Below, in pieces: positions 52,289 to 60,427 of a DNA stretch of 64,000 bases. Each line of letters begins with the position of its first letter. The stretch's first letter is position 1. The stretch lies in NCBI GenBank assembly GCA_024234055.1, contig JACKOW010000005.1, positions 248,001 through 312,000 of the forward strand. Direction: 5' to 3'. Source of the DNA: Rhodanobacteraceae bacterium (GTDB taxonomy: Bacteria > Pseudomonadota > Gammaproteobacteria > Xanthomonadales > SZUA-5). The notes below the pieces were generated by a model. It ran no database searches, was not told where the DNA came from, and saw only the letters and a program-made list of their open reading frames with translations. The position numbers and the translations under genes were made by a program.

Positions 52289-52678
52289 TCAGTCCTGATC
52301 GAGCAGTTCCTGATAGGCATCCGGATCAAGGAGTTCATTGTATTCGCTCAGATCATCGGGCTTGACGACGAAGATCCAGCCCTCGCCGTAGGCGTCTTCG
52401 TTGACTGTCTCCGGCTTGTCGGACAGCGCCTGATTGACCTTGAGCACTTCGCCCGATACCGGGCTGTACACATCCGAAGCGGCCTTGACCGACTCGACCA
52501 CAGCGCAGCCGCTGCCGGCATCGACATGGTCACCGACGCTCGGCAGCTCCACATAGACCAGATCGCCGAGCAAGCCCTGCGCGTGATCGGAGATGCCGAC
52601 GGTCACCGTGCCGTCGCCCTCCTTGCGCGCCCATTCATGGGATTTCAGAAACTTGAGGTCGCCGGGAATCTCACTCAT
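52289..52678 (-). CDS. gcvH: Glycine cleavage system H protein
   Basis: A 129-residue carrier protein. The lipoyl-lysine is K65 in VESVKAASDVYSPVSGEV, and the entry YVELPSVGD matches GcvH. It carries the aminomethyl group between the P, T and L proteins during glycine breakdown. The T protein (gcvT) is 321 bases upstream in the same direction; the gap is filled with repeats, so the two may no longer be one tight operon. P protein is not in the window. Confidence 0.95.
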   Translation of the reverse strand: MSEIPGDLKFLKSHEWARKEGDGTVTVGISDHAQGLLGDLVYVELPSVGDHVDAGSGCAVVESVKAASDVYSPVSGEVLKVNQALSDKPETVNEDAYGEGWIFVVKPDDLSEYNELLDPDAYQELLDQD

Positions 52679-52742
52679 GGCTGTCAACGTCGGCTGCAGG
52701 ATGGCCCCGCAGGATAACAAAAGGCGGGCGCCGGGGGAGGGG

Positions 52743-52816
52743 CGGTTGTCGGTTGTTGGTTGTTGGTTGCTCGCTGCTGGTCGCTGGTTGGTGGTTGTTG
52801 ATTGTTGGCTGTTGCC
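52743..52816. repeat. Degenerate GGTTGTTG-type array
   Basis: TTGTCGG and TTGTTGG units with changes, a degenerate relative of the perfect array at 57413-57492. Confidence 0.75.
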
Positions 52817-52842
52817 TGATGGCGGCGCGCACCTGGATTGGC

Positions 52843-52921
52843 GTCATTGCAAGCGCAGCGAAGCAATCCAGAAACACTCCCCCGGAAGCACTGGATTGCT
52901 TCGCTGCGCTCGCAATGACGC
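52843..52921. repeat. GTCATTGC inverted repeat
   Basis: The left arm GTCATTGCAAGCGCAGCGAA and the right arm TTGCTTCGCTGCGCTCGCAA pair across a CACTCCCCCGGAAGCACT middle. Confidence 0.85.
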
Positions 52922-52936
52922 CAGAATGTGAGCTCG

Positions 52937-52982
52937 CCCGAGTCCCGAGTCCCGAGTCCCGAGTCCCGAGTCCCGAGTCCCG
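52937..52982. repeat. CCCGAGT heptamer array, about 6.5 copies
   Basis: The complement of the GGGACTC unit. It ends 17 bases before the gcvT stop codon. Confidence 0.9.
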
Positions 52983-52999
52983 ACAAACAGCAACCAGCC

Positions 53000-54091
53000 T
53001 CAGACCAACGCCTTGCCCTCGCGCACGAAACTGGCCTTGACCACGCGCACGGGTACCAGCTTGCCGCGGATGTCGACCTTGGCCTCTGCGGCGTTCGCGT
53101 CGGCGGCTGGCACGCGGGCGAAAGCGATGGCCTTGCCAAGCGTGGGCGAGAAGGTGCCGGAGAGAATCTCGCCTTCGCCAGTCGCGGTCAGCACCCGCTG
53201 GCCATGCCGAAGCACGCCCTTCTCGTCCATGATCAGTCCGATCAGCACGCGGCTGACGCCGGCATCGCGCTGGGCCTCCAGCGCGGCGCGGCCGATGAAA
53301 TCGCGATCCGCGGGCTCGAAGGCCACGGTCCAGGCCAGATTGGCTTCCAGCGGACTGATGTCCTCATCCATGTCCTGCCCGTAGAGGTTCAAACCCGCCT
53401 CCAGCCGCAGGGTGTCGCGGGCTCCGAGGCCACAGGGTTTGACGCCAGCGGCCAACAGGGCGTCCCAGAAGACCACCACACGCTCAGCCGGCACGATGAC
53501 CTCGAAGCCATCCTCGCCGGTGTAGCCGGTGCGGGCGACAAACAAGCCATCGACCTCGGCTGCGGCAAAACGGCCCAGCGCCGCCAAGCTGGCGGCGCCG
53601 GCCTCGCCGACCACCGACTGCACCGCGGCGCGCGCCTGCGGCCCCTGCACCGCCACCATGGCCAGTTCGGCGCGTTCGGTCACGCTCACATCGAAGGCGG
53701 CTGCCTGGCTACGAATCCAGGCCAGATCCTTCTCTCGGGTGGCTGCGTTCACCACGAGGCGGAAGTAGTCTTCGGTCAGGAAGTACACGATCAGATCATC
53801 GATTACGCCTGCGCGCTCGTTGAGCATGCAGGTGTACAGCGCCTTGCCGGAAACCTTGAGCTTGTCGACATTGTTGGCCAGCAGATGGCGCAGAAATGGC
53901 CGGCACTGTTCGCCGTGCAGGTCGACCACGGTCATGTGCGAGACATCGAACATGCCGGCCGCGCGACGCACAATGTGATGTTCATCAAGCTGCGAGCCGT
54001 AGTGCAGCGGCATGTCCCAACCGCCGAAATCGACCATCTTGGCGCCCAGCGATCGATGCGCGGCGTTGAGTGGGGTCTGCTGCAGAGACAT
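53000..54091 (-). CDS. gcvT: Glycine cleavage system T protein (aminomethyltransferase)
   Basis: A 363-residue folate enzyme. It moves the aminomethyl group from GcvH to tetrahydrofolate, releasing ammonia. Motifs: MVDFGGWDMPLHYGSQ near residue 20, MFDVSHM, VARTGYTGEDGFEV in the central part, and GLGARDTLRLEAGLNLYG, with the C-terminal barrel after it. Length fits (about 360-370). It ends 321 bases before gcvH on the same strand. Confidence 0.96.
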   Translation of the reverse strand: MSLQQTPLNAAHRSLGAKMVDFGGWDMPLHYGSQLDEHHIVRRAAGMFDVSHMTVVDLHGEQCRPFLRHLLANNVDKLKVSGKALYTCMLNERAGVIDDLIVYFLTEDYFRLVVNAATREKDLAWIRSQAAAFDVSVTERAELAMVAVQGPQARAAVQSVVGEAGAASLAALGRFAAAEVDGLFVARTGYTGEDGFEVIVPAERVVVFWDALLAAGVKPCGLGARDTLRLEAGLNLYGQDMDEDISPLEANLAWTVAFEPADRDFIGRAALEAQRDAGVSRVLIGLIMDEKGVLRHGQRVLTATGEGEILSGTFSPTLGKAIAFARVPAADANAAEAKVDIRGKLVPVRVVKASFVREGKALV

Positions 54092-54259
54092 GGTGTGCTC
54101 CAGATACGGCCATCGGGGGCGCGAATGATAGCCCCGCGCGGGATGCGGGCGCTTGCGCCCCCGGGACCTTCACGCCGCGATTCGCCACGCTGCTAGCACC
54201 GCGCCTGAACAGCCAGCTCCGGGCCATGACCACCAGCAGGGGCGCGGGGCCGCTGCAGC
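54092..54259. other. Divergent control region, gcvT and DUF456 gene
   Basis: 168 bases without a recognisable gene or repeat family; promoters for both genes should lie here. Confidence 0.5.
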
Positions 54260-54781
54260 GTGCAGCCTGTGGTTCACTTCGCTGTGGGTCTGACATCCTT
54301 GGACTGGATTCTCTATCTGCTCGCTGCGCTGCTGGTGATCGCCGGCATCCTTGGCACCATCCTGCCGGCCATGCCAGGTCTGCCTATGGTCTTTGGTGGC
54401 TTGCTGCTAGCAGCCTGGACCGGCGATTTCCAGCAGGTCGGCTGGTTCACGGTGATCGTGCTCGGGGTACTGACCCTGCTGGCCATGGGCATCGACCTGA
54501 TGGCCTCGCTGTTGGGCACCCGTCGCGTGGGTGCCAGTGGCTGGGCGGTATTGGGCGCTGCCATCGGCACCGTCGTCGGCCTGTTCTTCGGCTTCTTTGG
54601 TCTGCTCTTCGGTCCCTTCGCCGGCGCCTTGATCGGCGAGTTGCTGGCGGGCCGGGGTATGCAGCAGGCGGCTCGCGCCGGGCTCGGTGCCTGGCTCGGT
54701 TTCGTCATCGGCAGTCTGGCCAAGCTGGCGCTGGCCTTCAGCATGCTCGGCGTATTTGCCCTGGGATGGTTGATCGGCTGA
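54260..54781 (+). CDS. DUF456 family membrane protein
   Basis: A 173-residue inner-membrane protein. The glycine-rich hydrophobic segments GILGTILPAMPGLPMVFGGLLL and GWAVLGAAIGTVVGLFFGFFGLLFGPFAGALIG fit the DUF456 family. Four or five membrane segments are likely. Function is unknown. GTG start at 54260; a TTG at 54299 would remove a short non-hydrophobic start. Confidence 0.8.
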   Translation: MQPVVHFAVGLTSLDWILYLLAALLVIAGILGTILPAMPGLPMVFGGLLLAAWTGDFQQVGWFTVIVLGVLTLLAMGIDLMASLLGTRRVGASGWAVLGAAIGTVVGLFFGFFGLLFGPFAGALIGELLAGRGMQQAARAGLGAWLGFVIGSLAKLALAFSMLGVFALGWLIG

Positions 54782-54882
54782 TGATCAGCAGCAAGGCTGG
54801 ATTGAGCTGGTCTTTACACGCTGTGATCGGCGCTCGCGCTAGTCTCGGCGCCATCGGCAATGAAAGTGATTCGGAGTAAAGC

Positions 54883-55146
54883 ATGCAAAGTCTGGTCTTG
54901 ATCTCATGGCTGGCGCTGGCCAGTCCGGCCGCGACGGAGCCAGTTCGGGTGCAGGTCCAGACGCAGCCACTGGCCGTCACTACGGCAGGCAAGGCTGCGG
55001 CCACGGGCCAGTCTCTGGTGGCAGACGCCACCCACGCCATGAGCGCGCGCATCAATGCCAGCGGCCGAGTCGAGTACCACTGCGACCTGGCCTCGCACCA
55101 GCACGATTCGGGCTCCAGCCCGCGCGATCTGCACGAGGAGCACTGA
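54883..55146 (+). CDS. Small exported protein
   Basis: An 87-residue protein with a short hydrophobic start (SLVLISWLALASPAA), possibly a signal peptide, and a polar, histidine-containing tail (YHCDLASHQHDSGSSPRDLH). It lies 3 bases before the metalloprotease gene, so it is probably co-expressed. No family known; it could be an inhibitor or chaperone of the protease, by position only. Confidence 0.55.
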   Translation: MQSLVLISWLALASPAATEPVRVQVQTQPLAVTTAGKAAATGQSLVADATHAMSARINASGRVEYHCDLASHQHDSGSSPRDLHEEH

Positions 55147-55149
55147 GCC

Positions 55150-57408
55150 ATGCGCCTGATGTACTTTGCATGGGCATTGCTGCTGGCCTCCGGGAGCGTC
55201 TGCGCTCAGGGCCTGGTGCCTGGCCAGAGCACCCAGTTCAACCTGCCGGCATCCTCGTACACCAATAGCCTGTATTTCGACGTACCGGCCGGCGCCAGCC
55301 GCATCCGGGTAGAACTGGAAAGCGACACCAGCAATGTCGATCTGGACCTGTTCATGCGTTACGGCAACAGCTTCTCCAGCCAGACGCCCTACGGTCGGCC
55401 GATGGACTTCGATGCGCTGCAGGATCAGGCCCAGTATTTCGCGGTCAGCGCCAGCGACGAGGAGACCATTTCGGTCGGGCGCAGCAACTATCGCCCGGTG
55501 CAGGCTGGCCGCTGGCATCTGGCCATCCTGAACTTTGCCACGATCCCGGTCGATGCCCGCATCAAGGTCGAGGTCGACAACACGCCGCCGACGCCGGTGC
55601 AGTTCGACGTGCGTTTCGATCTGCCGGGTGCGGGCTGCGATGTCGCGCCCTGGAATGATCCTGCGCCGGCCACGCCGGTCGGTGGCAATCCGGGCACCAC
55701 CCTGGGGCAACAGCGCCGCAACGCCATGATCGAGGCATTGCGCCAGCTCGGCGCCGGCTTCGACAGCGAAATACCGATCACCGTACGTGCCTGCTGGGAC
55801 GATCTGACCGTGGGTACCAACACGGCCACGCTGGCAGCGGCTGCGCCGGACGATTTTCTGATCGCCGACCGCAGCCTGGTCTTCAGCGATGGCAGCGGTT
55901 TCCGACCCGCGCCCTTCCTGCCCGACAAATATGCCTTCTACTCGGCAGCCCCCGCAGCGCGCCTGGGCGGCACCCGTGGCTGCAGCCTGCGCGGCGGCAG
56001 CTGTACCGACTCCACCGACATGACCATCACCTACAACCGCCGCATCGGCAGCAGCGGTGTGTTGGGTGGCAATCCCTTCTATCTGGGCTATGGGGCGGCG
56101 CCGCCGGGCACGCTCGATTTCGTCGGCGTCAGTGTCCATGAGCTCGGCCATGGTCTGGGCTTTCTGAGTCTGGTGCGTGTGAGCGCCAGCGGCAGTACGC
56201 CGATCGGTGCCAAGCCGCTGGGCCGCGATGACATCTACGCCCGCCAGGTGATCGATACCCGCGCCTTTCCCTATCGCCCTTTCCTGAGCCTGACCGACGC
56301 CGAACGCGCCGACGCCCTGACTTCCCGGGTGGGCATCAGTTGGAACGAGGCGCGCGCCGTGAACTCGCCGGAGAACATCCCGACCGGCTTCCCGGGCATC
56401 CTGCTGTATGCACCGAATCCGATCCAGGGCGGCTCCACACTCTCGCATCTGTCGGATGGCTATCTTGGGCAATTGATGACGCCGTCGCTGAGTCTGAGTC
56501 AGGGCACGCGCCAGCTGGGGCTGGCGGTGCCGATGCTGTATGCCATGGGCTGGGCGCCTGAGCCTGCCGCCGTGCCGGTCAATCCGGCACCTTACGCCGG
56601 GCTCTGGTACGACCGCGATCGCGATGGCCATGGCGTGGATTTCCAGCGCATCTACACCGATGCCGCCGGTTTCGACATCTATTCGCTGATCTTCTACAGC
56701 TTCGACAGTGACGGCCGGCCCGAGTGGTACATCGCCATCGGCCCGCTGGTGGATGGCGTATTCGCTGCATCGCTGGATCCGGCCGGCAACAGTCTGGTGC
56801 GCTATCGCTATGTGGGCGGCGCCACCCCGCAGCAGGCAGTCCCCAGCCAGAGCGGGAAGGTGGTGCTGGATTTCAACAAGGCCGAATCCTCTCCGGCCTG
56901 CAATGACGGCACTGCCCGGCCAGGCGTCGGCCTGCTCGGAATGTTCCGCTATACCCTGGGCGGCGCCACCGGCAGCTGGTGCATGGAGGAGCTGATCCCC
57001 GCAGCCGCACGTCCGGCGGGTGATCTGACGGGTACCTGGTACGCCGGCAGCAACGATGCCGGCTGGGGCTCCAGTGTGGCCAATGCCGCCATCGACGCCT
57101 CCCAGCGCCTGCTGTTCTCCACGCTGTACTACCCCGACAGCACCGGCGCCGGGCGCTGGGCCTTCGTCAGCAGCAGCAACTACCAACCCGGGCAGTCCCT
57201 GCCGGTGATCGAACGTCGCGGCTATTGCCGCAGTTGCCCGGTCAGCCTCACCGACACCCAGATCGGCACACTGACGCCGACGCTCACCCAGGCCACCCAG
57301 GGCCAGGCCGGCAGCAATCGCCTGAGCTTTGACGTGAGCTATGGCGGCCCGGAAGGCGGCCGATTCACCCGCGACGTGCCCTACGAGCTGCTCAGTGTTC
57401 CGCAGTAG
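55150..57408 (+). CDS. Secreted metalloprotease-like protein with PPC domain
   Basis: A 752-residue exported protein (signal peptide LMYFAWALLLASGSVCAQ). A PPC-type beta domain follows (SLYFDVPAGASRIRVELESD, then NVDLDLFMRYGN). The central part contains VSVHELGHGLGFLS, an HExxHxxG zinc motif in which the usual third ligand position is serine. The C-terminal 250 residues hold two copies of a secreted-protein module (LWYDRDRDGHGVDFQRIY, and TWYAGSNDAGWGSSVANAAI). It probably degrades proteins outside the cell. The preceding small gene may belong with it. Confidence 0.78.
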   Translation: MRLMYFAWALLLASGSVCAQGLVPGQSTQFNLPASSYTNSLYFDVPAGASRIRVELESDTSNVDLDLFMRYGNSFSSQTPYGRPMDFDALQDQAQYFAVSASDEETISVGRSNYRPVQAGRWHLAILNFATIPVDARIKVEVDNTPPTPVQFDVRFDLPGAGCDVAPWNDPAPATPVGGNPGTTLGQQRRNAMIEALRQLGAGFDSEIPITVRACWDDLTVGTNTATLAAAAPDDFLIADRSLVFSDGSGFRPAPFLPDKYAFYSAAPAARLGGTRGCSLRGGSCTDSTDMTITYNRRIGSSGVLGGNPFYLGYGAAPPGTLDFVGVSVHELGHGLGFLSLVRVSASGSTPIGAKPLGRDDIYARQVIDTRAFPYRPFLSLTDAERADALTSRVGISWNEARAVNSPENIPTGFPGILLYAPNPIQGGSTLSHLSDGYLGQLMTPSLSLSQGTRQLGLAVPMLYAMGWAPEPAAVPVNPAPYAGLWYDRDRDGHGVDFQRIYTDAAGFDIYSLIFYSFDSDGRPEWYIAIGPLVDGVFAASLDPAGNSLVRYRYVGGATPQQAVPSQSGKVVLDFNKAESSPACNDGTARPGVGLLGMFRYTLGGATGSWCMEELIPAAARPAGDLTGTWYAGSNDAGWGSSVANAAIDASQRLLFSTLYYPDSTGAGRWAFVSSSNYQPGQSLPVIERRGYCRSCPVSLTDTQIGTLTPTLTQATQGQAGSNRLSFDVSYGGPEGGRFTRDVPYELLSVPQ

Positions 57409-57412
57409 GGGC

Positions 57413-57492
57413 CGGTTGTCGGTTGTCGGTTGTCGGTTGTCGATTGTCGGTTGTCGGTTGTCGGTTGTCGGTTGTCGGTTGTCGGTTGTCGG
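57413..57492. repeat. TTGTCGG heptamer array, about 11 copies
   Basis: Nearly perfect 7-bp repeat starting five bases after the metalloprotease stop. Complement at 48275-48305. Confidence 0.95.
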
Positions 57493-57506
57493 GATTCATG
57501 ATGAAG

Positions 57507-57687
57507 CGTCATTGCGAACCACCTGTATCGGTCTGAAACTGCCCACCGGCCATGAACCCGCCGTCGTAGGTCATGTTGTCCGCGTCAGCGGACTACGTGA
57601 CATCGAGTTGCGTCACGTAGCTCGCTACGCGAGCAACGTGACCTACAACAGCAAATCAACAATTTACGATATGGGTTCATGGATAGC
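57507..57687 (+). repeat. Composite repeat module, core type B
   Basis: The core at 57566-57646 is nearly identical to 48006-48086. The flank GTCATTGCGAACCACCTGTA and the right end TATGGGTTCATGGA are shared with all modules. Confidence 0.88.
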
Positions 57688-57777
57688 GTAGCGAAGCGAC
57701 CCAGGGGTGTGCGGCGCTACCCCGGATTGCTTCCCCCGGTTCAAGCCCGGGGTCGCAATGACGCCGGATTCTGGCTC

Positions 57778-57850
57778 TTGTAGGTCCAGACTTGTCTGGA
57801 CGATCTTCGCGGCGTGCGGCAGAAGCGTCCAGACGAGTCTGGACCTACAA
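57778..57850. repeat. Palindromic element with GTCCAGAC arms
   Basis: Full copy: TTGTAGGTCCAGACTTGTC and its complement GACGAGTCTGGACCTACAA. Confidence 0.85.
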
Positions 57851-57982
57851 CAACTTCACAATGACGCGAGAAGCCCCGGTGAGCCGCTGCGCAGCACATC
57901 GGGCTACGCAAAGCGACACTGCGGCGCCCTCCCTACCCCGCTTTTCCCGCGCCCCGTTCCCCCTGCCCCCGTGCCCCGTGAA

Positions 57983-58459
57983 TCAATCCGGCAGCAACTC
58001 GCGCGCCATCACCACGGCGTCTTCGCGGCGACCGTTGGCGGCGGGGTAATAGTTGGGGCGATGGCCGATCTCGCAGAAGCCACTGCGATGGTAGAGCGAA
58101 ATCGCCGCCGTATTCGACGGCCTGACCTCGAGAAACACACGCTCTACCTGGTGCCAGCGGGCCAGATCGATCAGCCGACTGAGCAGGCGGCGGCCGTAGC
58201 CAGCACCCTGATGCTCCGGCGCCACACAAAGATTCAGGATGTGGGCCTCGCCAGCGGCAGCCGAGAGCACGCCGTAGCCAAGAATGCCGGCCGTGCTCTC
58301 CAGCACCCAGAGGCTGTAGCCCGCCTTGAGGCAGTCGCGAAAGACCGCTTCGGTCCACGGAAATTCGTAGGCGCGTACTTCAATGGCCATGATCTCGCGC
58401 AGATCGTCGCTGCGCATTGGCCGGATCTGCGGAACCGCCGGCTTGACGACGGCGTTCAC
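57983..58459 (-). CDS. rimI: Ribosomal protein S18-type alanine N-acetyltransferase
   Basis: A 158-residue GNAT enzyme. RPMRSDDLREIMAIE at the start, LCVAPEHQGAGYGRRLLSRLI as the acetyl-CoA site, and FLEVRPSNTAAISLYHRSGF as motif B are typical of RimI, which acetylates the N-terminus of ribosomal protein S18. Length matches. I chose the GTG at 58459, which overlaps the stop of the preceding gene by four bases (GTGA); a longer frame exists upstream. Confidence 0.85.
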   Translation of the reverse strand: MNAVVKPAVPQIRPMRSDDLREIMAIEVRAYEFPWTEAVFRDCLKAGYSLWVLESTAGILGYGVLSAAAGEAHILNLCVAPEHQGAGYGRRLLSRLIDLARWHQVERVFLEVRPSNTAAISLYHRSGFCEIGHRPNYYPAANGRREDAVVMARELLPD

Positions 58460-58794
58460 CGCTCTGCCAGCCGCTGGCGCAAGCGCCTCCAGAAGGATCG
58501 CTTTGCTGCCGGCACTGTGCGCATTTGCTGAAGATCCGGCAAGCTCTCTCCCAGTGCATGCCATTGCGCGATCCAGTGCGCCACATCGGGAACACCCGCG
58601 GCCTGCGCCAGTGCGCGTGCCAGTGCCGAGTCCTGACCCGCCCACGCGATTGCCGGCGAGGCAAGCGCCGACTCAATGGTATTGGCGTCGTTTGGCAAGA
58701 CCCGACGGCGATAGACATCAATCTCCATCGCGGCCAACACCTGGGCCTGAGTGGCACTCAGCGGCCGGTGGGGAAGGTGCTCCAGATCGAGCAT
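58456..58794 (-). CDS. Possible DNA polymerase III psi subunit (HolD-like)
   Basis: A 112-residue protein overlapping rimI by four bases, the gene order of E. coli holD-rimI. The N-terminus LSATQAQVLAAMEIDVYRRR resembles the E. coli psi start (LQQLGITQWSLRRP), and the C-terminal RSFWRRLRQRL resembles its ALWQQI end. The similarity is short, so this is an inference from position and outline. Confidence 0.5.
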   Translation of the reverse strand: MLDLEHLPHRPLSATQAQVLAAMEIDVYRRRVLPNDANTIESALASPAIAWAGQDSALARALAQAAGVPDVAHWIAQWHALGESLPDLQQMRTVPAAKRSFWRRLRQRLAER

Positions 58795-58800
58795 GGCGGT

Positions 58801-59436
58801 CTAGCGCTGAGCCACAACCTGGCGCAGATCCTTGATCAGGCGCCGGGCCAATTCATCCACGGCTGCCGACAGGGCCACCGCGGAGTCCTCCACGCGCGGT
58901 CCGGACACCGGCATGCGCAGCAGATAGTCACCCTCGATCAGCGGCAGTTCGGCGCCGTCCAGCTGCAGGCGCAAACGCACACCCATGACCGCTTCGGTCG
59001 GCTGGCCCTCGACCAGCACCCGCTCGAAGCGGTAGATGGAGCCGGTCAATCGATAGCCGGTGGTGCGCGGTGACAGCCGGTCGGTGACATAGGCCGACAC
59101 GCCGGCTGCCGACAACAATTCCTGCAGGCGACGCTGCACCATGACCGGCGGCGGATCGTTCCACAGCTGGTAGTGGTACTGACTGGTCTTCAGGCTGTCC
59201 GGATCGTTGGCATAGAGGATCGGACGCTCACCGTGTACGCCATCGGCGCGAAAGTCGGTGACCACCAGCGGCTGGTCCAGCAAGGGCGCCGGCAGCGCTG
59301 CCACCGATGATGCCGGAGCGAGCCGGTAATAGCGGAAATCAGGAATGGGCTGGGGTGCACTGCAGCCGGCGAGCAGCAGGCAGAGCGCCGCCAGGGCCAG
59401 CGTCAGGCATCGGAGATCAGGGTTGCGGATCATCAT
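58801..59436 (-). CDS. ABC-type transport auxiliary lipoprotein (PqiC-like)
   Basis: A 211-residue lipoprotein: lipobox LLLAGC near residue 25. The mature part (FRYYRLAP, LDQPLVVTDFRADGVHGERP, YQLWNDPPPVMVQRRLQELL) is the PqiC/YmbA (DUF330) family, partners of MCE-type phospholipid transporters. It overlaps the MCE gene by four bases. It should sit in the inner leaflet of the outer membrane and link MCE proteins to it. Confidence 0.85.
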   Translation of the reverse strand: MMIRNPDLRCLTLALAALCLLLAGCSAPQPIPDFRYYRLAPASSVAALPAPLLDQPLVVTDFRADGVHGERPILYANDPDSLKTSQYHYQLWNDPPPVMVQRRLQELLSAAGVSAYVTDRLSPRTTGYRLTGSIYRFERVLVEGQPTEAVMGVRLRLQLDGAELPLIEGDYLLRMPVSGPRVEDSAVALSAAVDELARRLIKDLRQVVAQR

Positions 59437-60377
59437 TTCTCATCCGGAAGCGAATCGGCCTTTGGCGTGAAGATCAATCGATTGGGCTCCTTGCGGATCT
59501 GGCGGCTGAACTCGTCGAAGTGGCGGCTGGCCGACTCCAGGTTGTAGGTAATGGCATCGACACGCTGGGCCATCGCGTCCAGTGTGAAGCGCAGATCAGC
59601 AAAGGCCTGCTGGATCTCGGGCCGACTTTCCTTGACGGTGCCATCAAGCTCGGCCAGGATCGAATTCAACTGCTTGCGCGTGGCTTCCAGGTCGCCAGTC
59701 AACTGGCGCACATTGGTGGCCGCGGCGCTGGATTCCGACAGCAGGGTTTCAAGATTGCCGCGGTTCGCGGGCCCCAGCATCTTGTCCAGCGAGGCCGCGC
59801 TGGAATTCAGCTGGTCGACCAGTTCCACCGCCTTGTCGATCAGCAGCGGCGTACCCTCCTCGAACTTGCCACCGATGGCATCCAGACGCTGGCCGAGTCG
59901 ATCAACCAGCGGGGTCAGCTTGTCGCGGGTCAAGGAGGTTACCTCGCCGGCGAGCTCGCCGACGGCACCGAACAGATCGGCCGCTTCCTGCCCCTTGATC
60001 TCGGCTCCGGGCTCCAGGAAATCCTTGGCCTCGCCTTCCTTGATCGAGATGAACACATCCGAGAGCAAACCCGAGGACATCAGCTGAGCCACCGAATCCT
60101 TGGGGATCTGCCAGCCATCCTGCACCGAGAAATCGACCCGGAAGCGGGTGGCATCGGCGTCGCGCTCGGGCGAAATCTTCTCGATCTGGCCGATGCGGAA
60201 GCCCTGGTAGAACACCGGCGTGCCGAAGGCCAGGCCGGCCACGTTGCGATAACGAACCAGGTAGTCATCGCTGGGACCGCTGCGCCCGGTGATCACCAGC
60301 AGCGCACTCAACAGCAGACCCAGGGCGCCGAGCGCCACCAGACCCGCCAGGAAATAATTGACGTTTTCGCGTTTCAC
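59433..60377 (-). CDS. MCE family protein, MlaD-like
   Basis: A 314-residue protein with one N-terminal membrane anchor (YFLAGLVALGALGLLLSALLVI) and one MCE domain (about 40-120: DDYLVRYRNVAGLAFGTPVFYQGFRIGQIEKI, then SDVFISIKEGEAKDFLEPGA). A long coiled-coil-like C-terminus follows (KTEIKGQE region, then SSAASLDKMLGPANRG and LESASRHFDEFS). MCE domains form lipid-carrying rings or tunnels in the periplasm. The ATPase gene is upstream and the lipoprotein downstream. Confidence 0.88.
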   Translation of the reverse strand: MKRENVNYFLAGLVALGALGLLLSALLVITGRSGPSDDYLVRYRNVAGLAFGTPVFYQGFRIGQIEKISPERDADATRFRVDFSVQDGWQIPKDSVAQLMSSGLLSDVFISIKEGEAKDFLEPGAEIKGQEAADLFGAVGELAGEVTSLTRDKLTPLVDRLGQRLDAIGGKFEEGTPLLIDKAVELVDQLNSSAASLDKMLGPANRGNLETLLSESSAAATNVRQLTGDLEATRKQLNSILAELDGTVKESRPEIQQAFADLRFTLDAMAQRVDAITYNLESASRHFDEFSRQIRKEPNRLIFTPKADSLPDEK

Positions 60378-60427
60378 GCGCTGTTGATCCCCAATGTCCG
60401 AGTCGATTCTGCCACAGGCGCGGCGTC

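Larger units (their letters stand above)
52679..52999. other. Repeats between gcvH and gcvT
   Basis: It holds a degenerate GGTTGTTG array (52743-52816), a GTCATTGCGA inverted repeat (52843-52921) and a CCCGAGT heptamer array (52937-52982). All three lie inside what is normally a short operon gap. No gene. Confidence 0.8.
57409..57982. other. Repeat-filled convergent gap
   Basis: It holds a TTGTCGG array (57413-57492), a composite module (57507-57687), a half GTCATTGCGA element (about 57688-57770), a full palindrome (57778-57850) and a CCCCGTG stretch (about 57950-57980). No gene. Confidence 0.8.

Noticed and set aside
54904..57186. A 760-codon minus-strand frame across the secreted metalloprotease
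   Set aside because: Antisense; its sequence is histidine- and glycine-rich shadow coding without domains.
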